Shown: positions 1-10,157, counted from the first letter of the stretch. The stretch is 64,000 nucleotides of DNA from Leifsonia sp. 71-9 (GCF_001898805.1 NZ_MKVJ01000020.1:7373-71372); one strand, 5' to 3'. The notes: generated from the sequence alone by a model not told the origin. Numbers and translations: made by a program.

Positions 1-1001
<1,001 letters not shown>

Positions 1002-1002
<1 letters not shown>

Positions 1003-1550
1003 TGACACTCGAATTCACCGACCGCGAGCTGCCCGGCGGCCTGACCCTGCGCGTGCGCACGGAGCAGGACGCCGCGGCCCTCGCGGCCGCATACGTCCGC
1101 AACCGCGGCCACCTGGCGCCGTGGGATCCGACCCGCACCGAGGAGTTCTTCACGGAGGAGGGGCAGCTCGCCCGAACGCGTGAGCTGCTCGCCCTGCGGG
1201 ACCTCGACTCCGGCCTCCCGCTCGTCCTCGTGGACGGCGACGAGATCGCCGGGGGCATCGACCTCAGCAACATCGTCCGCGGCGCCTTCCAGAGCGCCAT
1301 GGTGGGCTACTGGCTCGACCGGGCGCACACGGGCAAGGGGCTCGCCTCGACGGCGCTCACCGCCGTGCTGGACGCCGCCCGCGGGTTCGGCCTGCACCGG
1401 GTGCAGGCGGCGACACTGCTCGCCAACCACGCGTCGCAGTCCGTGCTGACGCGCGCCGGATTCGAGCGCATCGGCGTCGCGCCCGACTACCTGCAGATCG
1501 CCGGACGCTGGCAGGACCACGTGCTCTTCCAGCGCATCCTGCACGACTGA
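1002..1550 (+). CDS. GNAT family N-acetyltransferase (RimJ/RimL-like)
   Basis: A 182-residue protein of the GNAT fold, likely transferring acetyl from acetyl-CoA to an amine. Sequence support is the order typical of RimJ/RimL-type enzymes: an N-terminal strand (LTLRVRTEQDAAALA), a central strand with VGYWLDRAHTGKGLASTAL, where the Q/RxxGxG/A-type CoA loop is HTGKGLA, and the C-terminal ANHASQSVLTRAGFERIG motif. The ATG sits at base 1002 inside the ahcY stop region (TGATG), so it is translationally coupled to ahcY. The substrate cannot be read from sequence; ribosomal-protein N-termini, small amines or antibiotics are all possible for this family. Confidence 0.9.
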
Positions 1551-1555
1551 GGCGG

Positions 1556-2470
1556 TCAGACCTCCGCGAACGCGCGGACGGGGAACGTCCCGAACCCCTC
1601 GACGGCGGGCGGCGCGGCGGTGAAACGCGCGCCGCGTGCCGGGAGCTCGCCGAGGCGGGTGAGGTGCTCGACCACGTGCACCCCCTCGGCGAGGAGCAGC
1701 GAGTGGACCGGGCGGGAGCCCCCGCTCTCGGTGTCGTCGATGTTGAGCGAATCGATGCCGACCAGCGCGGCGCCCTGCTCGGCGAGGTAGGCCGCTGCCT
1801 CCTCGGTCAGGTACGGAGCGCCGCTCGCGTACGCGGGCGTGCCGAAGTGCGCATCCCACCCGGTGTGCACCAGGACGGCCGCTCCCGCGACGTCGCGGTC
1901 GAAGAAGACTTCGGCGGGAACGCCGCGGTCGGTCGCGTCGTCGACGTGCACGACCTCGGCCCGGAGGCCGACGAGCGTCGAGAGATCGAGCGACGCCAGA
2001 TCGCCGCCGTCCGCGTAGCGGTGGTAGGGGCTGTCCAGGTAGGTGCCGGTGTTCCCGATCATGGTGATCACATCCATGGCGAACTCCGTCCCGGGCGCGT
2101 ATCGCGCGCGGGAGTCCTCGCGGGTGAGGTGCGGCGTGATCACCGGCGCCGGGAGTCCGGGATAGGTGACCAGCCCGGCGCGGATGGGGTGGCTGAGATC
2201 GACGACTCTGCGGGCGGCGGGAGCGGCCGGCGTCTCGATGCCGCGACTCCCGCGGTGCTGCTCCGCGACGATGCTCAGGCCGGTCAGCTGGACGCTGCTC
2301 ACCAGCGCCAGCCCGAGGTGCTGGACGAACAGCCGCGCGACGTCGTCCTCGGTGAGCTCGGCCGAGGGCAGGTCGAGCCGGAACCCCTCCGCACGGAGTC
2401 CGCCCCCGTTGGCGAAGGAGACGGTCGCGTCGAAGTGCGCGCGGTACTCGGCGGGTGCGGTCTCGGTCAC
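1556..2470 (-). CDS. Cyclase family protein (kynurenine-formamidase-like fold) with N-terminal extension
   Basis: 304 residues. Residues about 95-300 match the cyclase/arylformamidase family of metal-dependent hydrolases, with VVDLSHPIRAGLVTYPG and the region NTGTYLDSPYHRYADGGD. The family's metal motif is usually HxGTHxDxPxH; here the first two histidines are Asn and Tyr while the Asp and last His remain. The first 75 residues are a separate region (FANGGGLRAEGFRLDLP) not part of the minimal cyclase fold, possibly a fused small domain. The GTG start at 2470 was chosen because it lies 7 bases after the stop of the upstream RDD gene. The substrate is unknown. Confidence 0.8.
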   Translation of the reverse strand: MTETAPAEYRAHFDATVSFANGGGLRAEGFRLDLPSAELTEDDVARLFVQHLGLALVSSVQLTGLSIVAEQHRGSRGIETPAAPAARRVVDLSHPIRAGLVTYPGLPAPVITPHLTREDSRARYAPGTEFAMDVITMIGNTGTYLDSPYHRYADGGDLASLDLSTLVGLRAEVVHVDDATDRGVPAEVFFDRDVAGAAVLVHTGWDAHFGTPAYASGAPYLTEEAAAYLAEQGAALVGIDSLNIDDTESGGSRPVHSLLLAEGVHVVEHLTRLGELPARGARFTAAPPAVEGFGTFPVRAFAEV

Positions 2471-2477
2471 GGTGCTC

Positions 2478-3326
2478 CTAGCGGTCGGGGAAGGCGTGCG
2501 GGAGTCCCTCCAGGACGGGAGAGAGACGGTCCAGGCGCTCCTGCTCGAGGGCGAGCCCCCGTGCATCGCGCTGACGGCGCAGCAGCGCCACCCCGACGAG
2601 GAACGTCTCCGCGTCCACATCCGGAAGGGGCGACACGAACGCCGACGTCTCCCGGGCGAGCTCGGTGCTCAGGCCGTAGCGGGCGGCCGGCGTGAGCTGC
2701 GGCGCCTGGCGCACGAACTGTGCGATCCGACGTGAGAGCCGGTCGGGGAGGCGGCCCACGTCGGCCGTCGTCGCCCAGCCGGCGAGTGCGGGCGAGAGGT
2801 AGAGGTCGAGGGGTCGCGGTGCGGGGACGCGCACGAGCTGGCTGTACGTCCCGGCGAGCAGATCGCCCAGCCGCTTGGACCGCGCGTTGAGCAGGCCGAC
2901 CAGGGCCGCGATGCCGCCGACGGTCAGGAAGATCTCCAGGACGCCGGTCAAGGCCCGGATGAACGCGTGACGGAACCCGATCGCGCCGCCGTCGTCGCGC
3001 ACGATGCGCGCTCCGACGGCCAGCTTGCCGAGCGAGCGGCCGCGCGAGGCGAGCTCGACGGTCAGCGGCAGCACGACGGTCCCGAGGACCAGGATCAGGA
3101 CGACCAGGGCCTGCACCAGCGCGGCGTCCAGGCCGCCGCCGGTCGCGACGAGCAGCAGCACGCAGCCCAGCATGACGAGCACGTAGACGACCCAGTCGAT
3201 GAACGTGCCGGCGGCACGCAGGATGTAGCTGGCCGGCTTGACGTCGAGGGTGACGGCCTCGCCGGTCACCAGTTCGCGCTCGACCGGCCCCGGGAACGCG
3301 TCCGCCGCTGCCGTCATGGCTATCAT
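2478..3326 (-). CDS. RDD family integral membrane protein
   Basis: 282 residues with an RDD domain in residues about 30-170: LRAAGTFIDWVVYVLVML gives the first helix with the Arg and Asp, followed by hydrophobic segments VALIVLILVLGTVVLPLTV-like and LEIFLTVGGIAALVGL, and the post-helix motif GRSLGKLAVGARIV. The C-terminal 120 residues are soluble and include a YSQLVRV...LYLSPALAGWA region. Role unknown; RDD proteins often occur, as here, beside SpoIIM and the MoxR/DUF58 cluster. An internal ATG at 3317 (MTAAAD) is an alternative start. It is divergent from the SpoIIM gene with only 8 bases between the start codons, so the promoters must overlap. Confidence 0.85.
   Translation of the reverse strand: MIAMTAAADAFPGPVERELVTGEAVTLDVKPASYILRAAGTFIDWVVYVLVMLGCVLLLVATGGGLDAALVQALVVLILVLGTVVLPLTVELASRGRSLGKLAVGARIVRDDGGAIGFRHAFIRALTGVLEIFLTVGGIAALVGLLNARSKRLGDLLAGTYSQLVRVPAPRPLDLYLSPALAGWATTADVGRLPDRLSRRIAQFVRQAPQLTPAARYGLSTELARETSAFVSPLPDVDAETFLVGVALLRRQRDARGLALEQERLDRLSPVLEGLPHAFPDR
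3321..3326 (+). promoter_or_regulatory. -10 box TATCAT for a leaderless spoIIM-like mRNA
   Basis: TATCAT lies 8 nt before the ATG at 3335, with no room for a ribosome binding site, so the transcript probably starts at or within a base or two of the start codon. It lies within the first codons of the divergent RDD gene. No clear -35 box is visible. Confidence 0.5.
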
Positions 3327-3334
3327 TCAAGCAG

Positions 3335-4330
3335 ATGGATCTCGACGCATACACCGCAGCGCGCAGCGCCGACTGGGACCGGCTGGCCCAGCTGGCGAAG
3401 AAGGGGCGCCTGGACGGCCACGACGCGGATGAGCTCATCGATCTGTACCAGTCCGGCGCGGCCGATCTGTCGGCCATCCAGACGAGTGCGGGCTCGACCG
3501 CCGTGGGCGATCGGCTCTCGCTGACCCTCAGCACCGCGCGGCTGCGCTTCACCGGCGCGAGCGCCAACCTGTTCTCGCAGATCCCGCGCTTCTTCGCCCT
3601 CGAACTGCCCGCAGCGCTCTACCGCATCCGCTGGATCGCCGTCGCCGTCGCCGCCGTCACCATCGTCATCGGGACGCTGTACGCGCTGTGGATCACCGGC
3701 AACCCGGACGTGCTGCGCAACCTCGGCAGCGATGCGAACCTGCGCCAGTACGTCGACCACACCTTCATCGACTACTACTCGAACAACCCCGCGTCGTCTT
3801 TCGCGGGCCAGGTGTGGACGAACAACGCCTGGATCGCCGCCCAGTGCATCGCCTTCGGGATCACGGGCCTCTGGGTTCCGTACGTCATCGTCCAGAACGC
3901 GGTCGGCGTCGGGACGGCTGCGGGCGTCATGTTCGCCTACGGCCGCGGGGACGTGATGTTCTCCTACATCCTCCCGCACGGTCTCCTGGAGCTCACGAGC
4001 GTCTTCGTCGCCGCAGCGGCCGGCCTCCGCATCTTCTGGGCGTGGATCGCCCCCGGTGCCCGGACCCGGGCGCAGGCGCTCGCTGAAGACGGTCGCGCCC
4101 TGTTCACGGTCGCCGTGGGCTGCGCGATCAGCCTGTTCGTCTCCGGCCTGATCGAGGGTTTCGTGACGCCCTCGTCGCTGCCGGTGTGGGCGAAGATCGC
4201 GATCGGTGCACTCGCGCTCGCCGCCTTCCTCTTCTACATGATCGTCGTCGGGCGCCGAGCCGTGCGCCTGGGCGAGACGGGGGACCTCGGCGAGTTCGAC
4301 GCGGGAGCGCGCCGCATCGTCGCGGGCTGA
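3335..4330 (+). CDS. Stage II sporulation protein M (SpoIIM/DUF95)-like membrane protein
   Basis: 331 residues. An N-terminal cytosolic helical region (LAQLAKKGRLDGHDADELIDLYQ) is followed by membrane segments at about residues 98-122 (WIAVAVAAVTIVIGTLYALW), 165-205, 215-240, 250-275 and 285-308. The HGLLELTSVFVAAAAGLRI stretch is the typical SpoIIM signature. In non-sporulating Actinobacteria these proteins form a conserved locus with RDD, MoxR, DUF58, DUF4350 and DUF4129 genes; all of them are found here. The function is not established. Its stop lies 7 bases from the stop of the convergent DUF58 gene. Confidence 0.85.
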   Translation: MDLDAYTAARSADWDRLAQLAKKGRLDGHDADELIDLYQSGAADLSAIQTSAGSTAVGDRLSLTLSTARLRFTGASANLFSQIPRFFALELPAALYRIRWIAVAVAAVTIVIGTLYALWITGNPDVLRNLGSDANLRQYVDHTFIDYYSNNPASSFAGQVWTNNAWIAAQCIAFGITGLWVPYVIVQNAVGVGTAAGVMFAYGRGDVMFSYILPHGLLELTSVFVAAAAGLRIFWAWIAPGARTRAQALAEDGRALFTVAVGCAISLFVSGLIEGFVTPSSLPVWAKIAIGALALAAFLFYMIVVGRRAVRLGETGDLGEFDAGARRIVAG

Positions 4331-4337
4331 CCGGCGT

Positions 4338-5669
4338 CTACAGCCGTCCGGCCGCCTTGAGCGCCAGGTAGCGGTCGGAGAGCGCCGGAGGCAGGTCCTC
4401 GGGCGAGCCCGTCACGACGTCGCCCCCGAGCCGCTGGACGGCCGCCGTCACCCGGCTGATGTCGAGCAGCGAGCGCTCGGCCGCTGCAGCGCGGTACACG
4501 TCCGTGCGGTCGGCGCGCTCCCGGGTGGCCAGCAAGGTGTCCGGATCGGTGACGCTCGCCACGACGACGATGTGCTTGCGGGTCAGCTGGGGCAGCACCG
4601 CCAGCAGTCCGCGGGATCCGCCGGGGGCGTCGAGCGAGGTCACGAGCACGACGAGCGAGCGCTGGCTCGTCATCGCGGCCACCTGCCCGGGCACCGCGGA
4701 CCAGTCCATCTCGATGAGCGCCGGGTCGATGGTGGCCATGACGTCGACCATCCGCGAGAGCAGCTCGGGGCCGTTCGCCCCGTGCACCCGTCCCCGCACC
4801 ACGCGGTCGTAGGCGAGGAAGTCGACGCGATCGCCCGCGCGCGTGGCGAGGGCGGCGAGCAGGAGGGATGCCTCGAACGCCGTGTCGATCCGCGGCTCGT
4901 CGGCGATCCGGGCGGCGGAGGTGCGGGCCGTGTCGACCACGACGACCACGCGGCGGTCGCGCTCGGGGCGCCAGGTGCGCACCATGACGCGCGCTCCGCT
5001 GCCGCCGGTCGGGTCGTGCCGCCGGGCCGTCGCGCGCCAGTCGATGGAGCGGACGTCGTCCCCGCGCACGTACTCGCGGAGTGAGTCGAACTCGGTGCCC
5101 TGTCCGCGCAGGAGCACGCTCGTGGTGCCGTCGAGCTCACGCAGCCGCGCCAGCCGGGAAGGCAGATGCTTGCGGGACGAGAACGGCGGGAGCACGCGGA
5201 TGCGGCCGGGTGCGGCGAGCGTGGCCTGCCGGGCCCAGAGATGCAGGGGGCCCCAGGCCCGCACGGTGACCTGGGTCACCCGGCGCTCTCCGCGCCGCCA
5301 CGGCCGCAGCGCGACCGTGAGGCGCCGGCGCTCGCCCGGGGGGAGGTGGAGGGCCTGGCGGGACGTCGAGGCACCCGCCGAAGGCTCCCAGGCGTCGCGC
5401 AGCGTGCCGCGGATGGTGCGCCGGCCGGTGTTGGTCACGAGCAGCTCGGACACCGTCTCGGCGCCGAGGCGCACGCGATCCGGCAGGGAGCGTTCGAGGA
5501 CGACCCGGCGCGGCGAGGCGGCGACGGCGAGGTCGACGACGCCCAGCACGAGGCAGAGCGCGACCCAGCCGCCGAGGGCGGCATAGGCGAGCGGGGCCTC
5601 CCCGCCCAGCAGCACGACGGGGACGACGCCGAGCGCGAGCAGGGCGACGAAGCGTCCGGATACGGTCAT
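4338..5669 (-). CDS. DUF58 domain-containing protein (vWA-like partner of MoxR)
   Basis: 443 residues. Two N-terminal membrane helices (residues about 5-27 and 32-52) precede a beta-rich region and the DUF58 hallmark LREYVRGDDVRSIDWRATAR (about residues 200-220). A C-terminal von Willebrand A-like fold follows, with VVVVVDTART as the probable metal-site strand. DUF58 proteins are usually encoded with MoxR AAA+ ATPases, which are thought to remodel such vWA proteins in envelope or metal-cofactor assembly. Last gene of the operon running from 10005 to 4338; only 7 bases separate it from the MoxR stop codon. Specific role unknown. Confidence 0.9.
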   Translation of the reverse strand: MTVSGRFVALLALGVVPVVLLGGEAPLAYAALGGWVALCLVLGVVDLAVAASPRRVVLERSLPDRVRLGAETVSELLVTNTGRRTIRGTLRDAWEPSAGASTSRQALHLPPGERRRLTVALRPWRRGERRVTQVTVRAWGPLHLWARQATLAAPGRIRVLPPFSSRKHLPSRLARLRELDGTTSVLLRGQGTEFDSLREYVRGDDVRSIDWRATARRHDPTGGSGARVMVRTWRPERDRRVVVVVDTARTSAARIADEPRIDTAFEASLLLAALATRAGDRVDFLAYDRVVRGRVHGANGPELLSRMVDVMATIDPALIEMDWSAVPGQVAAMTSQRSLVVLVTSLDAPGGSRGLLAVLPQLTRKHIVVVASVTDPDTLLATRERADRTDVYRAAAAERSLLDISRVTAAVQRLGGDVVTGSPEDLPPALSDRYLALKAAGRL

Positions 5670-5676
5670 GGCGGGC

Positions 5677-6675
5677 CTAGATCGGAACCTGGACCTGCTG
5701 GACGATCGAGCGCAGGATCGCGTCGGCGCCCACTCCCTCGAGCTCCGCCTCCGGCCGCAGCTGGATGCGGTGCCGCCAGACCGGGACGAGCATCGCCTGC
5801 ACGTGGTCGGGCGTGATCGACTCGTAGCCGGACAGCCACGCCCAGGCCTTGGCCGCGGCGAGGAGCGCGGTGGTGCCGCGCGGGCTCACGCCCAGGCGGA
5901 CCGACGGACTCCGGCGGGTGGCGCGGGCGAGGTCCACGATGTAGCCGAGCACATCGGGGTTCGCCCCGACGGCAGCCGCCGATTCGCGCGCGGCCTGCAG
6001 TTCGGCGGCCGTCAGGACCGGGGTGACGCCCGCGGCGACGAGATCGCGCGGGTTGAAGCCCGCGGCGTGACGTCGCAGCACCTCCACTTCGGTCTCGCGC
6101 TCGGGCACGTCGAGCGTGAGCTTGAGCAGGAAACGGTCCAGCTGGGCCTCGGGCAGCGTGTAGGTGCCCTCGTACTCGATCGGGTTCTGGGTCGCTGCGA
6201 CGATGAACGGGTCGGGCAGGCGGCGGCTCACGCCGTCGACGCTCACCTGACGCTCCTCCATCGCCTCCAGCAGCGCGGACTGCGTCTTGGGAGGGGTGCG
6301 GTTGATCTCGTCCGCCAGCAGGATGTTCGTGAAGACCGGTCCTTCGCGGAAGACGAACCCGCCGGTCTGCGCGTCGTAGACCAGCGAACCGGTCACGTCG
6401 CCCGGCATGAGGTCGGGGGTGAACTGCACGCGCTTGGTGTCGAGGCTGAGAGCCTGGCTGAGCGAGCGCACCAGAAGGGTCTTGGCGACACCGGGCACAC
6501 CCTCCAGCAGGACGTGCCCGCGGGCGAGCAGCGCGATGATCAGCCCGGTGACGGCTCCGTCCTGTCCGACGACGGCCTTGCCGACCTCGGCGCGCACGCG
6601 GGCGAGCGTCTGGCGCAGGGCGGCGGCGTCCGCGGGTGCGGGATGTGCGGGGGCTCCGGTCGTGACGTCGGTCAT
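5677..6675 (-). CDS. MoxR family AAA+ ATPase
   Basis: 332 residues. The Walker A motif is GVPGVAKT, Walker B is LLADEINR followed by TPPKTQSALLEAMEERQVSVDG, and the sensor/lid region contains ATQNPIEYEGTYTLPEAQLDRFL, all diagnostic of MoxR. These cytoplasmic chaperone-like ATPases act on vWA-domain partners; the adjacent DUF58 gene is the likely partner. The ATG at 6675 overlaps the stop of the upstream DUF4350 gene by 4 bases (ATGA), which also fixes the start. Confidence 0.96.
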   Translation of the reverse strand: MTDVTTGAPAHPAPADAAALRQTLARVRAEVGKAVVGQDGAVTGLIIALLARGHVLLEGVPGVAKTLLVRSLSQALSLDTKRVQFTPDLMPGDVTGSLVYDAQTGGFVFREGPVFTNILLADEINRTPPKTQSALLEAMEERQVSVDGVSRRLPDPFIVAATQNPIEYEGTYTLPEAQLDRFLLKLTLDVPERETEVEVLRRHAAGFNPRDLVAAGVTPVLTAAELQAARESAAAVGANPDVLGYIVDLARATRRSPSVRLGVSPRGTTALLAAAKAWAWLSGYESITPDHVQAMLVPVWRHRIQLRPEAELEGVGADAILRSIVQQVQVPI

Positions 6676-7943
6676 GGCTCCATTCTTCCGGTCGGGCCCG
6701 CATCGGCGGGGGAGACGGCGGCAGCGGCGGCTCGTTCGAGCTCCGCGAGGTGGTCGGAGAGGGCGACGAGGTCGCCGTCGGTGCGGGGGATGTCGTCGAC
6801 CAGCAGCCCGCGGATCTGCTGGCGGTCCCGGCCGACGAGGGCCGCGATCGCGTCGGCGACCTCGGTGGTGGTCGCGGTCCGGGGGAGGCCGGCGACGGCG
6901 GCGAGCCGGCCGACGGTGCCGATGCGGAGGGAATCGGCGGCGCGCAGGCGCGCGGAGGACCGCTGGTAGAGCCGGGCCCGCCCCTCCCGCGTCTCGCCGG
7001 CGCGGACGACGACGGGGAGGTTCTCGACGACGAGCGGTCCGAACCTCCGGCCGCGCCAGACGGCCGCGGCGACGAAGACCAGGACGAGCAGGAGCAGCAC
7101 GGGCGTCACCCAGCCCGGGGTGAGCGCGGCGATGTCGGGCGGCCCCGTCACCGGGCGGTCGTCCAGACCGGGCAGATACCAGACCAGCGTGCGGTGCTGG
7201 CCGAGGAGGGTGAGGCCGAGGGCGGCGTTGCCCTCGCGATCCACCCCGTCGTTCATCAGCAGCGGGGCCGAGCCGACGAGGTAGACGGTGGTCCCCGTGA
7301 AGGTCGTGCGCACGAGGGAGGCCGCACCGGACGCGTCGGCGAAGCACGCGGCGCCGTCGTCCTGGAGCCGGAACGTTCCCGGCACCGTCGACCCGGCGGT
7401 GTTGGCGGTGGCGCGGGGGTCGATCCGCTCGGCGCGCTGCGCGGCGGCCACTCCGCATCCGGCGTCCGCCGGTCCGGTCGGCTCGCCGCTCGCCCGTGCA
7501 CCCGGCGCCACTTCGCGGAGGGTCTGGAACGAGGGCTCCACGATGACAATGGTCTTTGCGAGCTGCGCGAGCTCGCGGTAGGCGGACGCCTCGAGGTTGC
7601 CGGCGTCGTCGAAGACGAGGACCGTCGCGTCCCCGCCGGCGGTGTCCGTGCGGACCTGTTCCAGGGAGGTGGCGCTCCGGACGTCGACTCCTCGCGCGCC
7701 GAGCACCTGGGCGAGCGCCTTGCCGCCGGTGGGCGCCGCACTGCCCGGATCGAGCGGGGCGCCGGAGTGCGAACGGCCGCCCGTGAGGAGGATGCCCGCC
7801 AGCGCGACGACCACCGCGATCGCGCCCAGCACGACCCACGGCAGCGCTCGCCTGCCCGTCTGCCGCACCGTGGGCGAGACGGAGGTGGCCTCGACGGGAG
7901 CGGAGGTCTCCGTCGGGCGGTCGGGCGTACGGGTCGTCGTCAT
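6672..7943 (-). CDS. DUF4350 domain-containing membrane protein
   Basis: 423 residues. A short cytosolic N-terminus is followed by a helix at about 33-54 (ALPWVVLGAIAVVVALAGILL). An extracytoplasmic DUF4350 domain follows (about 60-255, with GGKALAQVLGARGVDVRSATS and the VLVFDDAGNLEASAYRELAQL strand resembling a GATase/ThuA-type fold). A second helix is at about 268-290 (PVLLLLVLVFVAAAVW), with a cytosolic tail. It is a standard member of actinobacterial MoxR/DUF58 operons; no biochemical role is known. It overlaps both neighbours by 4 bases, so the three genes are translationally coupled. Confidence 0.88.
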   Translation of the reverse strand: MTTTRTPDRPTETSAPVEATSVSPTVRQTGRRALPWVVLGAIAVVVALAGILLTGGRSHSGAPLDPGSAAPTGGKALAQVLGARGVDVRSATSLEQVRTDTAGGDATVLVFDDAGNLEASAYRELAQLAKTIVIVEPSFQTLREVAPGARASGEPTGPADAGCGVAAAQRAERIDPRATANTAGSTVPGTFRLQDDGAACFADASGAASLVRTTFTGTTVYLVGSAPLLMNDGVDREGNAALGLTLLGQHRTLVWYLPGLDDRPVTGPPDIAALTPGWVTPVLLLLVLVFVAAAVWRGRRFGPLVVENLPVVVRAGETREGRARLYQRSSARLRAADSLRIGTVGRLAAVAGLPRTATTTEVADAIAALVGRDRQQIRGLLVDDIPRTDGDLVALSDHLAELERAAAAAVSPADAGPTGRMEP

Positions 7944-8578
7944 GACACCGCCACCGGCAGCGCGGGGCGGGCCTGCTGCAACCGCTGGTCGAGAGCGACG
8001 AGCTGCTGATAGGCCGCGGCCGTGCCGGGCCGGTCGAGGTAGCGCACGGCGTCGAACGACCGCGCGGCCTCCGTCAGCTGCTCCCGTTCCGCCGGGAGGA
8101 CGGCGGCGGCCGTCGCGGCGAAGTGGGTCGCCGTGGTCCCCGGCGTCACCGCGACGAGGGTGCGCTCATCCAGACCGACCGCGATCGCCCGGAACTGCTC
8201 CTCGATCGCGAGCACCCAGTCCCCGCCCGAGGCGGCCTCCTGCGCCGACTGCCGCAGCTCGTGCGCGGAGCGCACGTCGTCTGCGCCGAAGAGCGGTCGC
8301 CGGTCGAGGGAGGAGCGCCGGTTGATGCGCGGTCGGCCGAAGATGACGAAGGCGGCGACGATCAGAGCCGCGATCACCAGGACGACCACCAGGAGCAGGA
8401 CGGGTCCCGCGTCACCGGTCGGGCCCTGCAGGAGCGAGTTGATCCAGTCGGAGACCGCCTTCGAGGCGAGGTCGAACCAGGTCGGCTTGGCGGCCTGGTA
8501 CTCGGGCCTGGCCAGCTCCTCCCTGATCCACTCCTGGGCCTGCGGGGAGGACGGATCGACGGGGATGTCGAAGCGCAC
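7940..8578 (-). CDS. DUF4129 domain-containing membrane protein
   Basis: 212 residues with one clear membrane helix at about 62-86 (PVLLLVVVLVIAALIVAAFVIFG) and a C-terminal DUF4129 region (about 105-200) with WVLAIEEQFRAIAVGLDERTLV and the pattern TATHFAATA...FDAVRYLD. This domain resembles the C-terminal part of transglutaminase-type proteins of MoxR clusters. Its ATG overlaps nothing upstream (5-base gap) but its stop overlaps the DUF4350 start. Function unknown. Confidence 0.88.
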   Translation of the reverse strand: MRFDIPVDPSSPQAQEWIREELARPEYQAAKPTWFDLASKAVSDWINSLLQGPTGDAGPVLLLVVVLVIAALIVAAFVIFGRPRINRRSSLDRRPLFGADDVRSAHELRQSAQEAASGGDWVLAIEEQFRAIAVGLDERTLVAVTPGTTATHFAATAAAVLPAEREQLTEAARSFDAVRYLDRPGTAAAYQQLVALDQRLQQARPALPVAVS

Positions 8579-8583
8579 GGGCC

Positions 8584-10005
8584 TCAGCTACCCGGCCAGG
8601 GTGGCGTCGTCGGGGCCGCGGCGGGCGCCGCGGGTGCGGGCACCACGTACGGGTCGGGGAGTTCTTGACCCGCTTGGCGCGCTTCCACGAATCGGACGAG
8701 CTGCAGGTCGAGCCCTTCCTTCCGCATCCGCAGGTCGAGGTAGAGCAGGGAGACCGCGGCGGTCTCCACGACGCTCCCGATCGCTCCGACGACGGCGCCG
8801 ACGACGCTCGCCAGCGCGCTGACGCCGAGCTGGCCGACGATGACCTGGGTGAAGGAGGACGCGTCGTCGGTGCTCAGCGAGGTGGGGGCGAAGATGCCGC
8901 CCAGCATGCCGCCGATGAGGCTGAAGGGTGTCGCCACGATCTGGGTGACCATGTAGATGATCACTCCGATCAGGGCGATCAGGCCGAACGACTTCCAGAA
9001 GTAGCCGTTCGTGAGCCGCCAGGACCGGGCGACGGCCTCGCCGATCCGGAGCCGCTCGAGAACGATGGCGCTCGGCACCAGTGCGATCTTGGTGTTGATC
9101 CAGATCGCCAGGGCGACCAGGCCGAAGCCGCCGAGGATGCCGACGGCGACGGCTCCGACGACGCCCGCCCCTCCACCGAGGGCCGCCAGAGCGAAGACGA
9201 CGGCGACCACGAGGGCGATCGCCACGAACCAGGCGAACGACACGAGGAAGGTCCAGCCGATCAGCGCACCGATCCGGCCGCGCACGAGCTGCCAGAGCGA
9301 CCGGAACGTCAGCTTCTCGCCGAGCGTCTCGCGCGCCACCTCTCCGACGACGACGCCCTGCAGGAGGGCGCCGGAGATCGCGGAGACGACGAGCGAGAGC
9401 AGGCCGAGCACGACGGTGCCGCCGATGGCGCCCGCGAGCAGGGTGTTCCGGTCGGACGCGTCGGAGTTGACCACGCGCTCGAGGAGGAAGTAGACGGCGC
9501 CGGCGAGGACGACGGAGACCAGGATGGTCGGGATGCCCTGCAGCAGCAGCGCCGCTCCGACGGTGATCTTGGGGTTGCGGCGCAGCGCCTGGAAGGGGGC
9601 GCCGATCAGTGTCCCGAACGACAGCGGGCGCAACGGGATCAGTCCCGGCTTGGGCGGCGGCGCCCAGCCCGGCTGCTGACCGTATGGGCCGTACTGGCCG
9701 CCGGCCTGCTGCCACCCGGGCTGCTGCTGCCACGCGGGGGGCTGCTGGCCGTAGCCGGGCTGCTGTCCGTAGCCGGGCTGCTGTCCGTAGCCGGGCTGCT
9801 GTCCGTAGGCCGGAGGCTGCTGTCCATAGCCGGGCTGCTGTCCGTACGCCGGAGGCTGCTGCCCGGCCGGCTGCTGACCGTATCCCGGCGCGTACTCGCC
9901 GTAACGCGGCTGCTGCTGCCCCTCCGGCGCGCCCGGAGGCGTGCCGCCCTCCGGCGCCGTCCCCCCGGCTGCCTGCGGTGTCTGACCGATCTGCTCGTCG
10001 CTCAC
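8584..10005 (-). CDS. Polytopic membrane protein with Gln/Pro/Tyr/Gly-rich repeat N-terminus
   Basis: 473 residues, first gene of the MoxR/DUF58 operon. Residues about 1-130 are low complexity, with at least seven copies of a P(G/A)YGQQ unit and Trp variants (QQPGW). Residues about 140-450 form a six-helix membrane domain of the glycerophosphoryl-diester-phosphodiesterase membrane-domain/DUF7847 type, including [20 protein letters not shown] and [19 protein letters not shown]. The GTG at 10005 was chosen because GAGAGGG lies 6-12 bases upstream; an in-frame ATG at 10020 is possible. It may be a scaffold or lipid-domain protein for the downstream MoxR/DUF58 machinery; this is inference. Confidence 0.85.
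   Translation of the reverse strand: MSDEQIGQTPQAAGGTAPEGGTPPGAPEGQQQPRYGEYAPGYGQQPAGQQPPAYGQQPGYGQQPPAYGQQPGYGQQPGYGQQPGYGQQPPAWQQQPGWQQAGGQYGPYGQQPGWAPPPKPGLIPLRPLSFGTLIGAPFQALRRNPKITVGAALLLQGIPTILVSVVLAGAVYFLLERVVNSDASDRNTLLAGAIGGTVVLGLLSLVVSAISGALLQGVVVGEVARETLGEKLTFRSLWQLVRGRIGALIGWTFLVSFAWFVAIALVVAVVFALAALGGGAGVVGAVAVGILGGFGLVALAIWINTKIALVPSAIVLERLRIGEAVARSWRLTNGYFWKSFGLIALIGVIIYMVTQIVATPFSLIGGMLGGIFAPTSLSTDDASSFTQVIVGQLGVSALASVVGAVVGAIGSVVETAAVSLLYLDLRMRKEGLDLQLVRFVEARQAGQELPDPYVVPAPAAPAAAPTTPPWPGS
9741..9890 (-). repeat. In-gene 18-bp tandem repeat encoding PGYGQQ units
   Basis: About seven partly degenerate 18-bp units (on the plus strand ctgctgtccgtagccggg) code the tyrosine/glutamine-rich N-terminus of the membrane protein. 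Three consecutive copies are nearly identical, so length variation by slippage is expected. Confidence 0.85.
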
Positions 10006-10157
10006 GCCGTGCCCTCTCATCCCCGCCCGTCGTGCGTTGCTCCCATGCTGGCACATCCGTCGCCGCCGCACTGCCCCGTCCACAGGGGGCGGGAGGCTCG
10101 CTCCTTCTCCACAGCGATCGTGCGGACGCCTTCCACGGCTCGACCAGGGGACTCGAC

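Noticed and set aside
9741-9890. Regularly spaced 18-bp repeats resembling a small CRISPR array
   Set aside because: Units are tandem without spacers and in frame with a PGYGQQ protein repeat; no cas genes nearby.
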